From the NCBI RefSeq assembly GCF_030053135.1, contig NZ_CP125652.1:4612375-4676374 (forward strand): DNA of 64,000 bases, given 5' to 3'. A model generated the notes under the pieces. That model was not told the origin of the DNA. It saw only the letters and a list, made by a program, of their open reading frames with translations, and ran no database searches. This DNA is from Rhizobium sp. BT04. Its GTDB lineage: Bacteria; Pseudomonadota; Alphaproteobacteria; Rhizobiales; Rhizobiaceae. Shown here in pieces: positions 1 through 8,271 of this stretch. Positions within the stretch are counted from its first letter, which is position 1. Each line of letters opens with the position of its first letter. A program made the position numbers and the translations under genes.

Positions 1-864
1 CGCATCGAGACCGTGCTGGCCGGCGGCCTCTGGCCGAGCTTTGCCGATCTGAGCCAGCTCGAGAATGCCATCCTGAACCTTGCCGTCAACGCCCGCGACG
101 CCATGCCGGGCGGCGGACATCTGACGATCGAGACCGCCAATACCGAACTCGACGAGCGATATTCGCGCATGCATTCCGAGGTCGAGGCCGGCCAATATGT
201 GATGGTCAGCATGACCGATACCGGCACCGGCATGTCGCCCGACGTGATCGACCGCGCCTTCGACCCGTTCTACACCACCAAGGGCCCCGGCAAAGGCACC
301 GGTCTCGGCCTCAGCCAGGTTTACGGCTACATCAAGCAGAGCGGCGGCCACATCAAGATTTATTCAGAGATCGACAGAGGCACGACGGTGAAGATCTATC
401 TTCCCCGTCATGTCGGCGCGACGGACGCCCGTTTGAGCGCCGCCGGCGCCCAGCCGCTTCCTCAGGGCAGCGTCAACGATACGATCCTGGTGGTGGAGGA
501 CGATGAGAACGTCCGCATCATGACCGCCGAAAGCTTGCATGAACTGGGTTACACCGTCTTGCAGGCGGCCAGCGGCATGGAGGCGCTTCTGATCCTGGAA
601 GAAAATCGGGAAGTCGACCTGATCTTCACCGATATCGTCATGCCGCAAATGAGCGGGCGCCAGCTTGCCGATATCGTCCAGGAAAAATGGCCGGCGATCC
701 GGATCCTTTACACGACGGGCTACACCCGCAATGCCATCGTCCACAATGGTGTGCTCGATCACGGCGTTTCGCTGCTGGCCAAGCCCTTCAGCTTGGAGCA
801 GCTGGCGCACAAGATCCGCGAACTGCTGAACGTACCGGCGAGAATGGAAGATGAGCGGACGTGA
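1..864 (+). CDS. Hybrid sensor histidine kinase / receiver protein, C-terminal part (5' truncated by window)
   Basis: The frame is open from base 1, so the start lies outside the window. The visible part holds a HATPase_c domain (N box ENAILNLAVNARDA, G1 box DTGTG, F box, G2 box GKGTGLGLS) followed by a receiver domain. The receiver has an acidic pair in VVEDDENVRI, a likely phospho-acceptor Asp in FTDIVMPQMSG and the conserved Lys in LLAKPFS. Kinase and receiver lie on one chain, as in PAS-type hybrid kinases that signal by phosphorelay. The signal sensed cannot be told because the sensor part is missing. It ends before an oppositely oriented small gene. Confidence 0.9.
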   Translation, partial: RIETVLAGGLWPSFADLSQLENAILNLAVNARDAMPGGGHLTIETANTELDERYSRMHSEVEAGQYVMVSMTDTGTGMSPDVIDRAFDPFYTTKGPGKGTGLGLSQVYGYIKQSGGHIKIYSEIDRGTTVKIYLPRHVGATDARLSAAGAQPLPQGSVNDTILVVEDDENVRIMTAESLHELGYTVLQAASGMEALLILEENREVDLIFTDIVMPQMSGRQLADIVQEKWPAIRILYTTGYTRNAIVHNGVLDHGVSLLAKPFSLEQLAHKIRELLNVPARMEDERT

Positions 865-899
865 AGCATTGGGCTGCACGTCCACAGTTCAAGATCACA

Positions 900-1214
900 C
901 TATTCCAGGACTTGGATCACGCGATGCGTCTTCGGTTCGACGATGACGCGCCGTTCATTGACGACGGTATAACCGTAGCCGTCGATATTGGGTACGGTAT
1001 GCACTTCGACGGTGTCGGGCAGCGTCGCGCCGACCGCGATATCGCCCTCATAAACGACGGACGGTGTCTGTTGCTCCATCACATAGGTCCGCACCTCGCC
1101 GGGCAATACGACGGAGCCGGTCGCTGCGGGATCGGTGACGATGACGGTGCTCTGCGCGAAGGCGGCGGAGCTGATGGTCAGCATGGCGGCCGCGGCCAGC
1201 ATGATCTTGCGCAT
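900..1214 (-). CDS. Small secreted DUF1236-type protein
   Basis: A 104-residue protein with a clear signal peptide (MRKIMLAAAAMLTISSAAFA, cleavage before QST). The mature part is short and rich in Val, Thr and Pro. It ends with a VIVEPKTHRVIQVLE segment that resembles rhizobial DUF1236 proteins. An AGGAG ribosome-binding site precedes the ATG. The product is probably periplasmic; its function is unknown. It is convergent with the kinase gene upstream and divergent from the cellulose operon. Confidence 0.75.
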   Translation of the reverse strand: MRKIMLAAAAMLTISSAAFAQSTVIVTDPAATGSVVLPGEVRTYVMEQQTPSVVYEGDIAVGATLPDTVEVHTVPNIDGYGYTVVNERRVIVEPKTHRVIQVLE

Positions 1215-1538
1215 GGGATGTTCTCCTTCTTCAACTTGAGACTTCAGGGCAACGCCGGCCGTGCGGCATAGTTCCCTGGGGCTTTCGTCGGGCCGAAGAC
1301 ACGCGCAATGAGAGCGGCTCGAGTGTTGCTAAACTGATTTATGCATCATACGGTTGAGCTGTCCGAATAACGTTCAGTGTGATTCCGTCCGGTGACATCA
1401 ACGGCCGATTCTTTACCCTTCGTTAACCATGCTGGCGGCTTATGTCGGATGAACGGCCGGGTGGTCGTTGATTCTAAGGTCCGTCGCGTTTCGGTTGGCG
1501 GATGGATATCTGGAAAGACGAATGCGGCGGCTCGAGAC

Positions 1539-2519
1539 ATGGGTTTGCGGAAGACGATATCGCTGATGGCCGTGGTGGGCATGATGGCCGGCTGCACGTC
1601 GACAGGCGGTGTGCGCCAGCCTTCCGGGCCGGAAACCGTGGCGCCTGAAAAGGCGCTGGTCCTGCCGCCGCCGGGCGGCCCGTCGATCGTCAGCGTCGTC
1701 GAGCACAAGCGTGGCAACGGCGTCGAGCAGACGGTATCGCTCTTTACCTCATCCTCCGTGCCCGGTCAGAATTTTCTGAAGGTCCAGTTCTTCGGCGCTT
1801 CCGGGGCCAATCCCGGGGCGGGCGATGCGGGCTTCAGCACGATCAACGAGAGCGGCATTGCCCGAGAGGTGGCTCGTTCGGCCCCCGGCGTGCCGATGGC
1901 GACCTCGGCGACCTTCCTGCAGAACGCTTACGGCCCGTTCGGTTACGCCTCCGGCCGCAGCCGTGCCGGCGACAGCTGCATCTATGCCTGGCAGCAGATC
2001 CGCTCGAGCGCCGGCGCCAACAGCCAGGCGCGCAATTTCGGCATGATCCAGCTACGCCTGCGTCTCTGCGACGCCAGGGCGAACGAGCGCCAGCTGCTCG
2101 GCATCGTCTACGGCTATACCATCACCGGCACCTTCGACGGCGCGATCTGGAATCCGTACGGCAATCCGCCGCCCGCCGACGCCGCACTCGGACGCACCGG
2201 TGCGCCGGTCTATCCCGACGAGGGCGGCTATCGCGCCAGCGCGATGCCGATCGGCTATGAGCCAGCGCCTGCCATTGTCAGCCGGCCGCGGGCAGTTGCG
2301 GTTCGCAACGCTCCGGCGCCGCAACCGGCTGCGGGCGCGGCATCGTTGCCGGCCCCCATCGGTCCGCGCGTACCGCTGCCGGGCGAGGCGCCGCAGACGA
2401 GCGTGAAGCCCGCTGCAGCAGCCGAGCGGGTCGAACAATCCGCAAGGGCCATCGGTGTCACCGTGCCGTCGCCGGACTGCATAGGCGACACGGCCATGAC
2501 GGCCGCCTGCCGCAGATAG
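1539..2519 (+). CDS. bcsN: BcsN, cellulose biosynthesis lipoprotein
   Basis: First gene of the cellulose operon. The frame is open from 1392, but the ATG at 1539 gives a lipoprotein signal (MGLRKTISLMAVVGMMAGC, lipobox MAGC), so that start is chosen; an upstream ATG at 1449 is possible. The mature protein has a conserved central part (about residues 50-240) and a Pro/Ala-rich C-terminal tail. BcsN is found in rhizobial (type III) bcs operons and its exact role is not known. It lies 57 bases ahead of bcsA. Confidence 0.8.
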   Translation: MGLRKTISLMAVVGMMAGCTSTGGVRQPSGPETVAPEKALVLPPPGGPSIVSVVEHKRGNGVEQTVSLFTSSSVPGQNFLKVQFFGASGANPGAGDAGFSTINESGIAREVARSAPGVPMATSATFLQNAYGPFGYASGRSRAGDSCIYAWQQIRSSAGANSQARNFGMIQLRLRLCDARANERQLLGIVYGYTITGTFDGAIWNPYGNPPPADAALGRTGAPVYPDEGGYRASAMPIGYEPAPAIVSRPRAVAVRNAPAPQPAAGAASLPAPIGPRVPLPGEAPQTSVKPAAAAERVEQSARAIGVTVPSPDCIGDTAMTAACRR

Positions 2520-2576
2520 TGAGCATGCCTGGGGCGCCGGAAGGTGCCCTGATTGAGCAATTTCGAGGGAACGACG

Positions 2577-4769
2577 ATGCGCAAAGCCCGCAGTGTCTTC
2601 ATATGGGCCGTGGTTTCGCTCTGCATGATCGTGCTGATCACGCTGCCGGTTAACTTGCAGACCCAGCTCATCACCAGCATCACTGTCGTGACGGTGATGG
2701 CGCTGATCAAGATATTGAAAGGCGAGGGAACCTGGCGCCTGGTGGCGCTCGCCTTCGGCACGTCGATCGTGCTGCGTTATGTCTATTGGCGCACCACCAA
2801 TACACTGCCGCCTCTGAACCAGCCTGAGAATTTCATTCCCGGCCTGCTGCTCTACCTCGCCGAAATGTATAGCGTTGCGATGCTGGCGCTCAGCCTCTTC
2901 ATCGTCGCCACGCCGCTGCCGCCGCGGCCTTCACGTGCCGCCAATCCCGGGCGTTTACCTCATGTCGATGTCTTCGTGCCGTCCTACAACGAGGATGCCG
3001 GCCTTCTCGGAAATACACTGGCTGCCGCCAAGGCCATGGATTATCCGGCCGACAAGCTGCATGTCTGGCTGCTCGACGACGGCGGCACCTTGCAGAAGCG
3101 TAATTCCGGCAAGCTGCTCGAAGCCCAGGCGGCAGCCGCCCGCCATCTCGAGCTGAAGCAACTCTGCCAGGACCTCGACGTTGGTTACCTCACGCGCGAC
3201 CGCAACGAGCACGCCAAGGCCGGCAATCTCAACAACGGCATGAAACACTCGACCGGCGAACTCATCGCCGTCTTCGATGCCGACCACGCACCTGCCCGCG
3301 ATTTCCTGCTCGAGACCGTCGGTTACTTCGAAGATGACCCGAAGCTTTTCCTCGTCCAGACGCCGCACTTCTTCATCAATCCCGATCCGCTGGAGCGCAA
3401 CCTGCGCACCTTCGACAAGATGCCGAGCGAGAACGAAATGTTCTACGGCATCATCCAGCGCGGCCTCGACAAATGGAACGCCGCCTTCTTCTGCGGCTCG
3501 GCAGCGGTTTTGAGCCGCAAGGCGCTCGAATCCCAGAACGGCTTTTCCGGCATCAGCATCACCGAGGATTGCGAGACGGCGCTGGCGCTGCACGGCAGCG
3601 GCTGGAACAGCATCTATGTCGACAAGCCGCTGATCGCCGGCCTGCAGCCGGCCACCTTCGCAAGCTTCATCGGCCAGCGCAGCCGCTGGGCGCAGGGCAT
3701 GATGCAGATCCTGCGCTTCCGCTTCCCGCTGCTGAAGCGCGGCCTGTCGATCCCGCAGCGCCTCTGCTACATGTCCTCCACGCTGTTCTGGCTCTTCCCG
3801 TTCCCGCGCACGATCTTCCTGTTTGCGCCGCTCTTCTATCTGTTCTTCGACCTGGAAATCTTCACCGCCTCCGGCGGCGAGTTCCTTGCCTATACGCTGG
3901 CCTATATGCTGGTGAACCTGATGATGCAGAACTACCTCTACGGGTCGTTCCGCTGGCCCTGGATTTCCGAGCTCTACGAATATGTCCAGACCGTGCATCT
4001 GCTGCCGGCTGTCGTCTCCGTCATGCTCAATCCGCGCAAGCCGACCTTCAAGGTCACCGCCAAGGACGAATCGATCGCCGTCAGCCGCCTGTCGGAGATC
4101 AGCCGTCCGTTCTTCGTCATCTTCGCGGTGCAGATCATCGCGCTGGTCATTACCATCTACAGGATCTACGCCGAGCCCTATAAGGCCGACGTCACGCTCG
4201 TCGTCGGCGGCTGGAACCTCATCAACCTGATCATGGCCGGCTGCGCGCTCGGCGTCGTCTCGGAGCGCGGCGAACGCGCCTTGTCGCGGCGCGTCCGCGT
4301 CAACCGGCGCTGTGAATTCGGCGCCAACGGCAAGTGGTACGCGGCCTCGATCGAAGACGTCTCGGTCCATGGCGCCAGGCTTCACATCTTCAACAAGCAG
4401 CTTGACGAGATGCTGGTCGGCGCCGTCGGCGAAATGCGCTTCCGGCCCTATAGCGGCGCCGATCTGGAAACCCTGCCGCTCATCGTCCGCAATATCGAGC
4501 CATCGGGCGACATCTCCAATGTCGGCTGCCAATACGTGCCGAAAAGCGCGCTCGACCATCGCCTGATCGCCGACCTGATGTTTGCCAATTCCGACCAGTG
4601 GACCGAGTTTCAGGCCGCGCGTCGCCGCAATCCGGGCCTGATCCGCGGCACGATCTGGTTCCTCGGCCTGTCGCTCTACCAGACCAGCCGTGGCCTCATT
4701 TATTTCTTCCGCAGTATGCGGCCGGAGCGGGAAGCCCAGCAGCGGGCGGCAAAGGTCAACGCCGGATGA
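2577..4769 (+). CDS. bcsA: Cellulose synthase catalytic subunit BcsA (UDP-forming)
   Basis: Inner-membrane GT2 synthase that makes beta-1,4-glucan from UDP-glucose. N-terminal membrane segments are followed by the glycosyltransferase core with DDG (about 167), DAD (about 234), TED (about 329) and QRSRW (about 367). More membrane helices follow, then a C-terminal PilZ domain (from about residue 571; RRVRVNRR and DVSVHGA motifs) that binds c-di-GMP. The ATG at 2577 follows a GAGGGA ribosome-binding site; an upstream TTG at 2553 is less likely. The stop overlaps bcsB by four bases (ATGA). Length, 730 residues, is normal for rhizobial BcsA. Confidence 0.96.
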   Translation: MRKARSVFIWAVVSLCMIVLITLPVNLQTQLITSITVVTVMALIKILKGEGTWRLVALAFGTSIVLRYVYWRTTNTLPPLNQPENFIPGLLLYLAEMYSVAMLALSLFIVATPLPPRPSRAANPGRLPHVDVFVPSYNEDAGLLGNTLAAAKAMDYPADKLHVWLLDDGGTLQKRNSGKLLEAQAAAARHLELKQLCQDLDVGYLTRDRNEHAKAGNLNNGMKHSTGELIAVFDADHAPARDFLLETVGYFEDDPKLFLVQTPHFFINPDPLERNLRTFDKMPSENEMFYGIIQRGLDKWNAAFFCGSAAVLSRKALESQNGFSGISITEDCETALALHGSGWNSIYVDKPLIAGLQPATFASFIGQRSRWAQGMMQILRFRFPLLKRGLSIPQRLCYMSSTLFWLFPFPRTIFLFAPLFYLFFDLEIFTASGGEFLAYTLAYMLVNLMMQNYLYGSFRWPWISELYEYVQTVHLLPAVVSVMLNPRKPTFKVTAKDESIAVSRLSEISRPFFVIFAVQIIALVITIYRIYAEPYKADVTLVVGGWNLINLIMAGCALGVVSERGERALSRRVRVNRRCEFGANGKWYAASIEDVSVHGARLHIFNKQLDEMLVGAVGEMRFRPYSGADLETLPLIVRNIEPSGDISNVGCQYVPKSALDHRLIADLMFANSDQWTEFQAARRRNPGLIRGTIWFLGLSLYQTSRGLIYFFRSMRPEREAQQRAAKVNAG

Positions 4770-7228
4770 AAAGGATCGTCGCTGCCTCGCTTCTCCTGCT
4801 GAATGCCTCCGGCTTCGCCCAGGCGCAGACGGCGCCCTTCGACATGTCCGGCGAGCGGCCGCCCGGGGTATCCGTGACCCCGAGATTGACGCCGCCCACG
4901 CCGCCGGCAGCGCCGGCACCGGCTCCCGTCACGCCTCCGGTTTCCGTCATACCCGCACCTGCAACTCCGGCCGCTCCGGCTCCCGCACCCGTTCCTCCGG
5001 CGATCGCCGTCCAGCCGCAGCCGGCGGCGCCTGTACTCCAGCCAGCCGCGGTGGCAAATGCGGCTGCGCCGCCGCACTCCGGCGATGTCCGCCGCTATGT
5101 CGTGCCCTTTTCGAAACTGGGTCTCGCCGGCGAATATGATCGCCGGTCATGGTCGGTCTATCTGACGCCGGAACAGGCGGCGGCCAAGGCAAGCTTCACC
5201 TTCGCCTACCAGAATGCGATCGTCGTCGCACCTGAGGCCTCGGCGCTGACCGTCTATCTCAACAACCGCCCGATCGGCCAGCAGCGCATCGGTTCGCCGG
5301 ATGGCCCGTCGGCCGTCACCTTCGCGGTGCCGCCCGGTCTGCTGCAACCCGGCGCCAATCTCGTCACCTTCGAAGCCGCCCAGCGCCACCGCACCGATTG
5401 CAGCATCCAGTCCACCTATGAATTGTGGTCGAATATCGATCCGGCCGGAACCTATCTGAGTTTCGCCGGCACCGACGCCGCACTACTGGCGGGCGCCGAT
5501 GCGATCCGCGCCATCGGCGTCGACGGCGCCGGCAAGACCGAGTTCGACATCGTTGTCCCGGCGCTGGAGCAGCCGGGAACCACCAGGCCGCTGCTTCGGC
5601 TGGCGCAGGGCCTGTCGGTGCTGAGCAGCATGCCGAACCAGATCTTTGCCTTCAGCACCAATTCGCTTCCGGCTGCCGGGCCCGGAAAGCTCAGCGTGCT
5701 CGTTGGTACCGCGGCGGAGCTGCGGCCGCTCTTTCCCGGCCTGCCGCCCGGCGCCGAAAGCGCAGCACTCGCCGCTTTCGTCACCGATCCGCGCAGCGGC
5801 TCGCCGGTGCTTCTGATCAGCGGGCCCTCCTGGCCGGCGGTCTCCTCGGCGATCGATACCATCGTCTCGCCGACGGACAGGTCGTCGGATGTCCGCCGCG
5901 ACGTGCTGACCACCGAGCGCTGGAGCGCGCCGAACGCGCCGCTGGTCTTTTCCGATACGAACATCGCTTTGTCGCAGCTTGGCGTGAAGACCACCGAATT
6001 CTCCGGCCGGCGGTTGCGGACCAGCTTCAATATCGCCGTGCCGGCTGACTTTTATGCCAATGCCTATGGCGAGGCGAAGGTGCTGCTCGACGCGGCCTAT
6101 ACCGATAACGTGCTGCCCGGTAGCCACATCGATATCTACGTCAACGACAATATTGCCTCCACCGTGCCGATCACCACGACGTCAGGCGGCATTCTCCGCC
6201 ATCTGCCGATCCGCGTGACGATGCGCCACTTCAAGCCGGGTCTTAACACGGTGGCGATCGAGGCGATCCTGATGACCAAGGACGATGCGGCTTGCGCGCC
6301 GGGCGCAACCGCCGGCGCGACACCGCGCTTTGCCCTGTTCGATACTTCTGAGCTGCATATTCCGGATTTCGCCCGCGTCGGTCAGCGTCCGAATTTGGCC
6401 GCCATGGCCGGCACCGCCTATCCCTATGGACGGGCCACGGAGCCGACGCCGCTCTTCATCGACCGCATCGACGCCGACACGCTTTCGGCCGCCGCAACCC
6501 TGCTTGGCCAGATGGCGATCACCGCCGGCCATCCGATCGCCGTCGAAACCGTCGCCTCGCCGAATATGATCGGCGATCGCGATGCCATCTTCATCGGCTC
6601 CATCTCGCAGATGCCGGCAACGGCGCTGTCGCAGACCAATATCGCCACGGCGAGCCAGGCCTCCTGGCGTCCCGTGACGGATGCGCAGGCGGCTGTCGTC
6701 GATACCGGTACGGCTTTCGAGGAGTGGAATTCCAAGGTCAGCGGCGGTGTGTTGCGCAGTCGGATCACGGCTTTCCGCGAGTGGGTGTCGCGTAATTTCG
6801 ATATCTCCCGCAGTTCGCTGCAGTTCGTGCCCGGCGCCGAGGAGATCTTTACGCCGCCCAACGCCGCCACGCTGCTGGTTGCCCAGGGCTCCAGCCCTGC
6901 GGGAACGGGCTCATGGACGGTGGTGGCGGCGCCGTCGGCGAAGGATCTGCGTGAAGGGCTCGAGGTTCTGACCGCGCAGCTGAACTGGCCGCAGATATCG
7001 GGCCACATCACCACCTATTCGGGCAAGACCGGCAAGATCGAGGCGGTGCCCGTCACCCGTTTCGATTTCGTGCCGTCCATGCCCTGGTCGATCGCCAACT
7101 ACCGCCTGATCGCCGCCAACTGGCTGTCGACGAACATCCTCTCCTATGCCTTCCTGCTGGTCGTCTTCGTGCTTTTGATCGGGGTCACCACATCGACGAT
7201 GCTCAAAAGGCTGGGCCGGTCGAAATGA
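4766..7228 (+). CDS. bcsB: Cellulose synthase periplasmic subunit BcsB
   Basis: An 820-residue periplasmic partner of BcsA with a signal peptide (MKRIVAASLLLLNASGFAQA). A long Pro/Ala-rich low-complexity linker (about 30-105) precedes the BcsB carbohydrate-binding and flavodoxin-like modules. A single C-terminal membrane anchor (ILSYAFLLVVFVLLIGV) would contact BcsA. The frame is open further upstream, but the ATG at 4766 overlaps the bcsA stop and gives the signal peptide. It overlaps bcsZ by four bases at the 3' end, implying translational coupling. Confidence 0.93.
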   Translation: MKRIVAASLLLLNASGFAQAQTAPFDMSGERPPGVSVTPRLTPPTPPAAPAPAPVTPPVSVIPAPATPAAPAPAPVPPAIAVQPQPAAPVLQPAAVANAAAPPHSGDVRRYVVPFSKLGLAGEYDRRSWSVYLTPEQAAAKASFTFAYQNAIVVAPEASALTVYLNNRPIGQQRIGSPDGPSAVTFAVPPGLLQPGANLVTFEAAQRHRTDCSIQSTYELWSNIDPAGTYLSFAGTDAALLAGADAIRAIGVDGAGKTEFDIVVPALEQPGTTRPLLRLAQGLSVLSSMPNQIFAFSTNSLPAAGPGKLSVLVGTAAELRPLFPGLPPGAESAALAAFVTDPRSGSPVLLISGPSWPAVSSAIDTIVSPTDRSSDVRRDVLTTERWSAPNAPLVFSDTNIALSQLGVKTTEFSGRRLRTSFNIAVPADFYANAYGEAKVLLDAAYTDNVLPGSHIDIYVNDNIASTVPITTTSGGILRHLPIRVTMRHFKPGLNTVAIEAILMTKDDAACAPGATAGATPRFALFDTSELHIPDFARVGQRPNLAAMAGTAYPYGRATEPTPLFIDRIDADTLSAAATLLGQMAITAGHPIAVETVASPNMIGDRDAIFIGSISQMPATALSQTNIATASQASWRPVTDAQAAVVDTGTAFEEWNSKVSGGVLRSRITAFREWVSRNFDISRSSLQFVPGAEEIFTPPNAATLLVAQGSSPAGTGSWTVVAAPSAKDLREGLEVLTAQLNWPQISGHITTYSGKTGKIEAVPVTRFDFVPSMPWSIANYRLIAANWLSTNILSYAFLLVVFVLLIGVTTSTMLKRLGRSK

Positions 7229-8271
7229 GGCGGTTGCGCGCACTCCTGCTGGCGGCAACGGTCGCGTTTGCCCCGACGGGCGAGCCCGCCGTCGCGCAGC
7301 AGGCGATGATCAATGCCGCTGCATGGTCGGCCTACAAGGCGAAGTTTCTCGATGCGACCGGCCGCATCGTCGATAACGGCAACGGCAATATCAGCCACAG
7401 CGAAGGGCAGGGCTATGGTCTGCTGCTCGCCTATCTCGCAGCAAGCCCGGCTGATTTCGAGCAGATCTGGTATTTTACCCGCACCGAGCTGCTGCTGCGC
7501 GACGATGGCCTGGCCGTTTGGAAATGGGATCCGAACGTCAGGCCGCACGTCGCCGATACCAACAATGCCACCGATGGCGACATGTTGATCGCTTATGCGC
7601 TGGCGCTTGCCGGCACGGCGTGGAAACGCGACGACTATATCCTCGCCGCCTCCCGCATGGCGCAGGCTCTGCTTGCCGAAACTGTCGCCAGTTCGGAGGG
7701 CCGCACCTTGCTGTTGCCGGGAACCGAAGGTTTTACCGGCAGCGACCGTGATGACGGTCCCGTCGTCAATCCGTCCTACTGGATTTACGAGGCGATCCCG
7801 GTCATGTCGGCGCTCGCTCCGTCGGATGCCTGGAAAAAACTCTCGGCTGACGGCGTGGAGCTGTTGAGCAGGATGCAGTTCGGCCCGCGCAAGCTTCCTG
7901 CCGAATGGGTGAGCCTGCGTGACAAGCCGCGGCCGGCAAAGGGGTTCGACGCCGAATTCTCATATAACGCCATCCGCATCCCGCTCTATCTCGCGCGTGG
8001 CGGCATCACCGACAAGGCGCTGCTCGTCCGCCTGCAAAAGGGGATGTCGCAAGACGGCGTGCCCGCCACCATCGATCTGACCACCGGCCGGCCGAAGACC
8101 ATCCTGTCGGACCCCGGTTATCGAATTGTTAACGATGTTGTGGCCTGTGTTGTCGACGGGACCAAGCTGCCGAGCTCGGCCCTGCAATTTGCGCCCGCGC
8201 TCTATTATCCGTCCACGCTTCAACTGCTGGGGCTGGCTTATATCGGGGAGAAGCATCCGGAGTGTCTGTGA
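7225..8271 (+). CDS. bcsZ: Periplasmic endo-beta-1,4-glucanase BcsZ (glycoside hydrolase family 8)
   Basis: A 348-residue protein with a signal peptide cleaved after AVA. The GH8 acid is the Glu of SHSEGQGYGLLLA (about residue 60), and the conserved acidic motif ATDGD lies at about 115-119. BcsZ enzymes trim glucan chains in the periplasm during cellulose export; in rhizobia this type of cellulase (CelC) also affects root infection. The gene overlaps bcsB (ATGA) and, at its end, the next gene by ten bases. Confidence 0.93.
   Translation: MRRLRALLLAATVAFAPTGEPAVAQQAMINAAAWSAYKAKFLDATGRIVDNGNGNISHSEGQGYGLLLAYLAASPADFEQIWYFTRTELLLRDDGLAVWKWDPNVRPHVADTNNATDGDMLIAYALALAGTAWKRDDYILAASRMAQALLAETVASSEGRTLLLPGTEGFTGSDRDDGPVVNPSYWIYEAIPVMSALAPSDAWKKLSADGVELLSRMQFGPRKLPAEWVSLRDKPRPAKGFDAEFSYNAIRIPLYLARGGITDKALLVRLQKGMSQDGVPATIDLTTGRPKTILSDPGYRIVNDVVACVVDGTKLPSSALQFAPALYYPSTLQLLGLAYIGEKHPECL

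Noticed and set aside
861..1271. Plus-strand frame opposite the small DUF1236-type gene
   Set aside because: The minus-strand gene has a signal peptide and ribosome-binding site; the plus-strand frame has neither.
2955..4919. A 654-codon open frame antisense to bcsA
   Set aside because: GC-rich third positions leave long antisense frames open; the product is Asp/Glu/Arg/Gln-rich with no domain, and bcsA is certain on the other strand.
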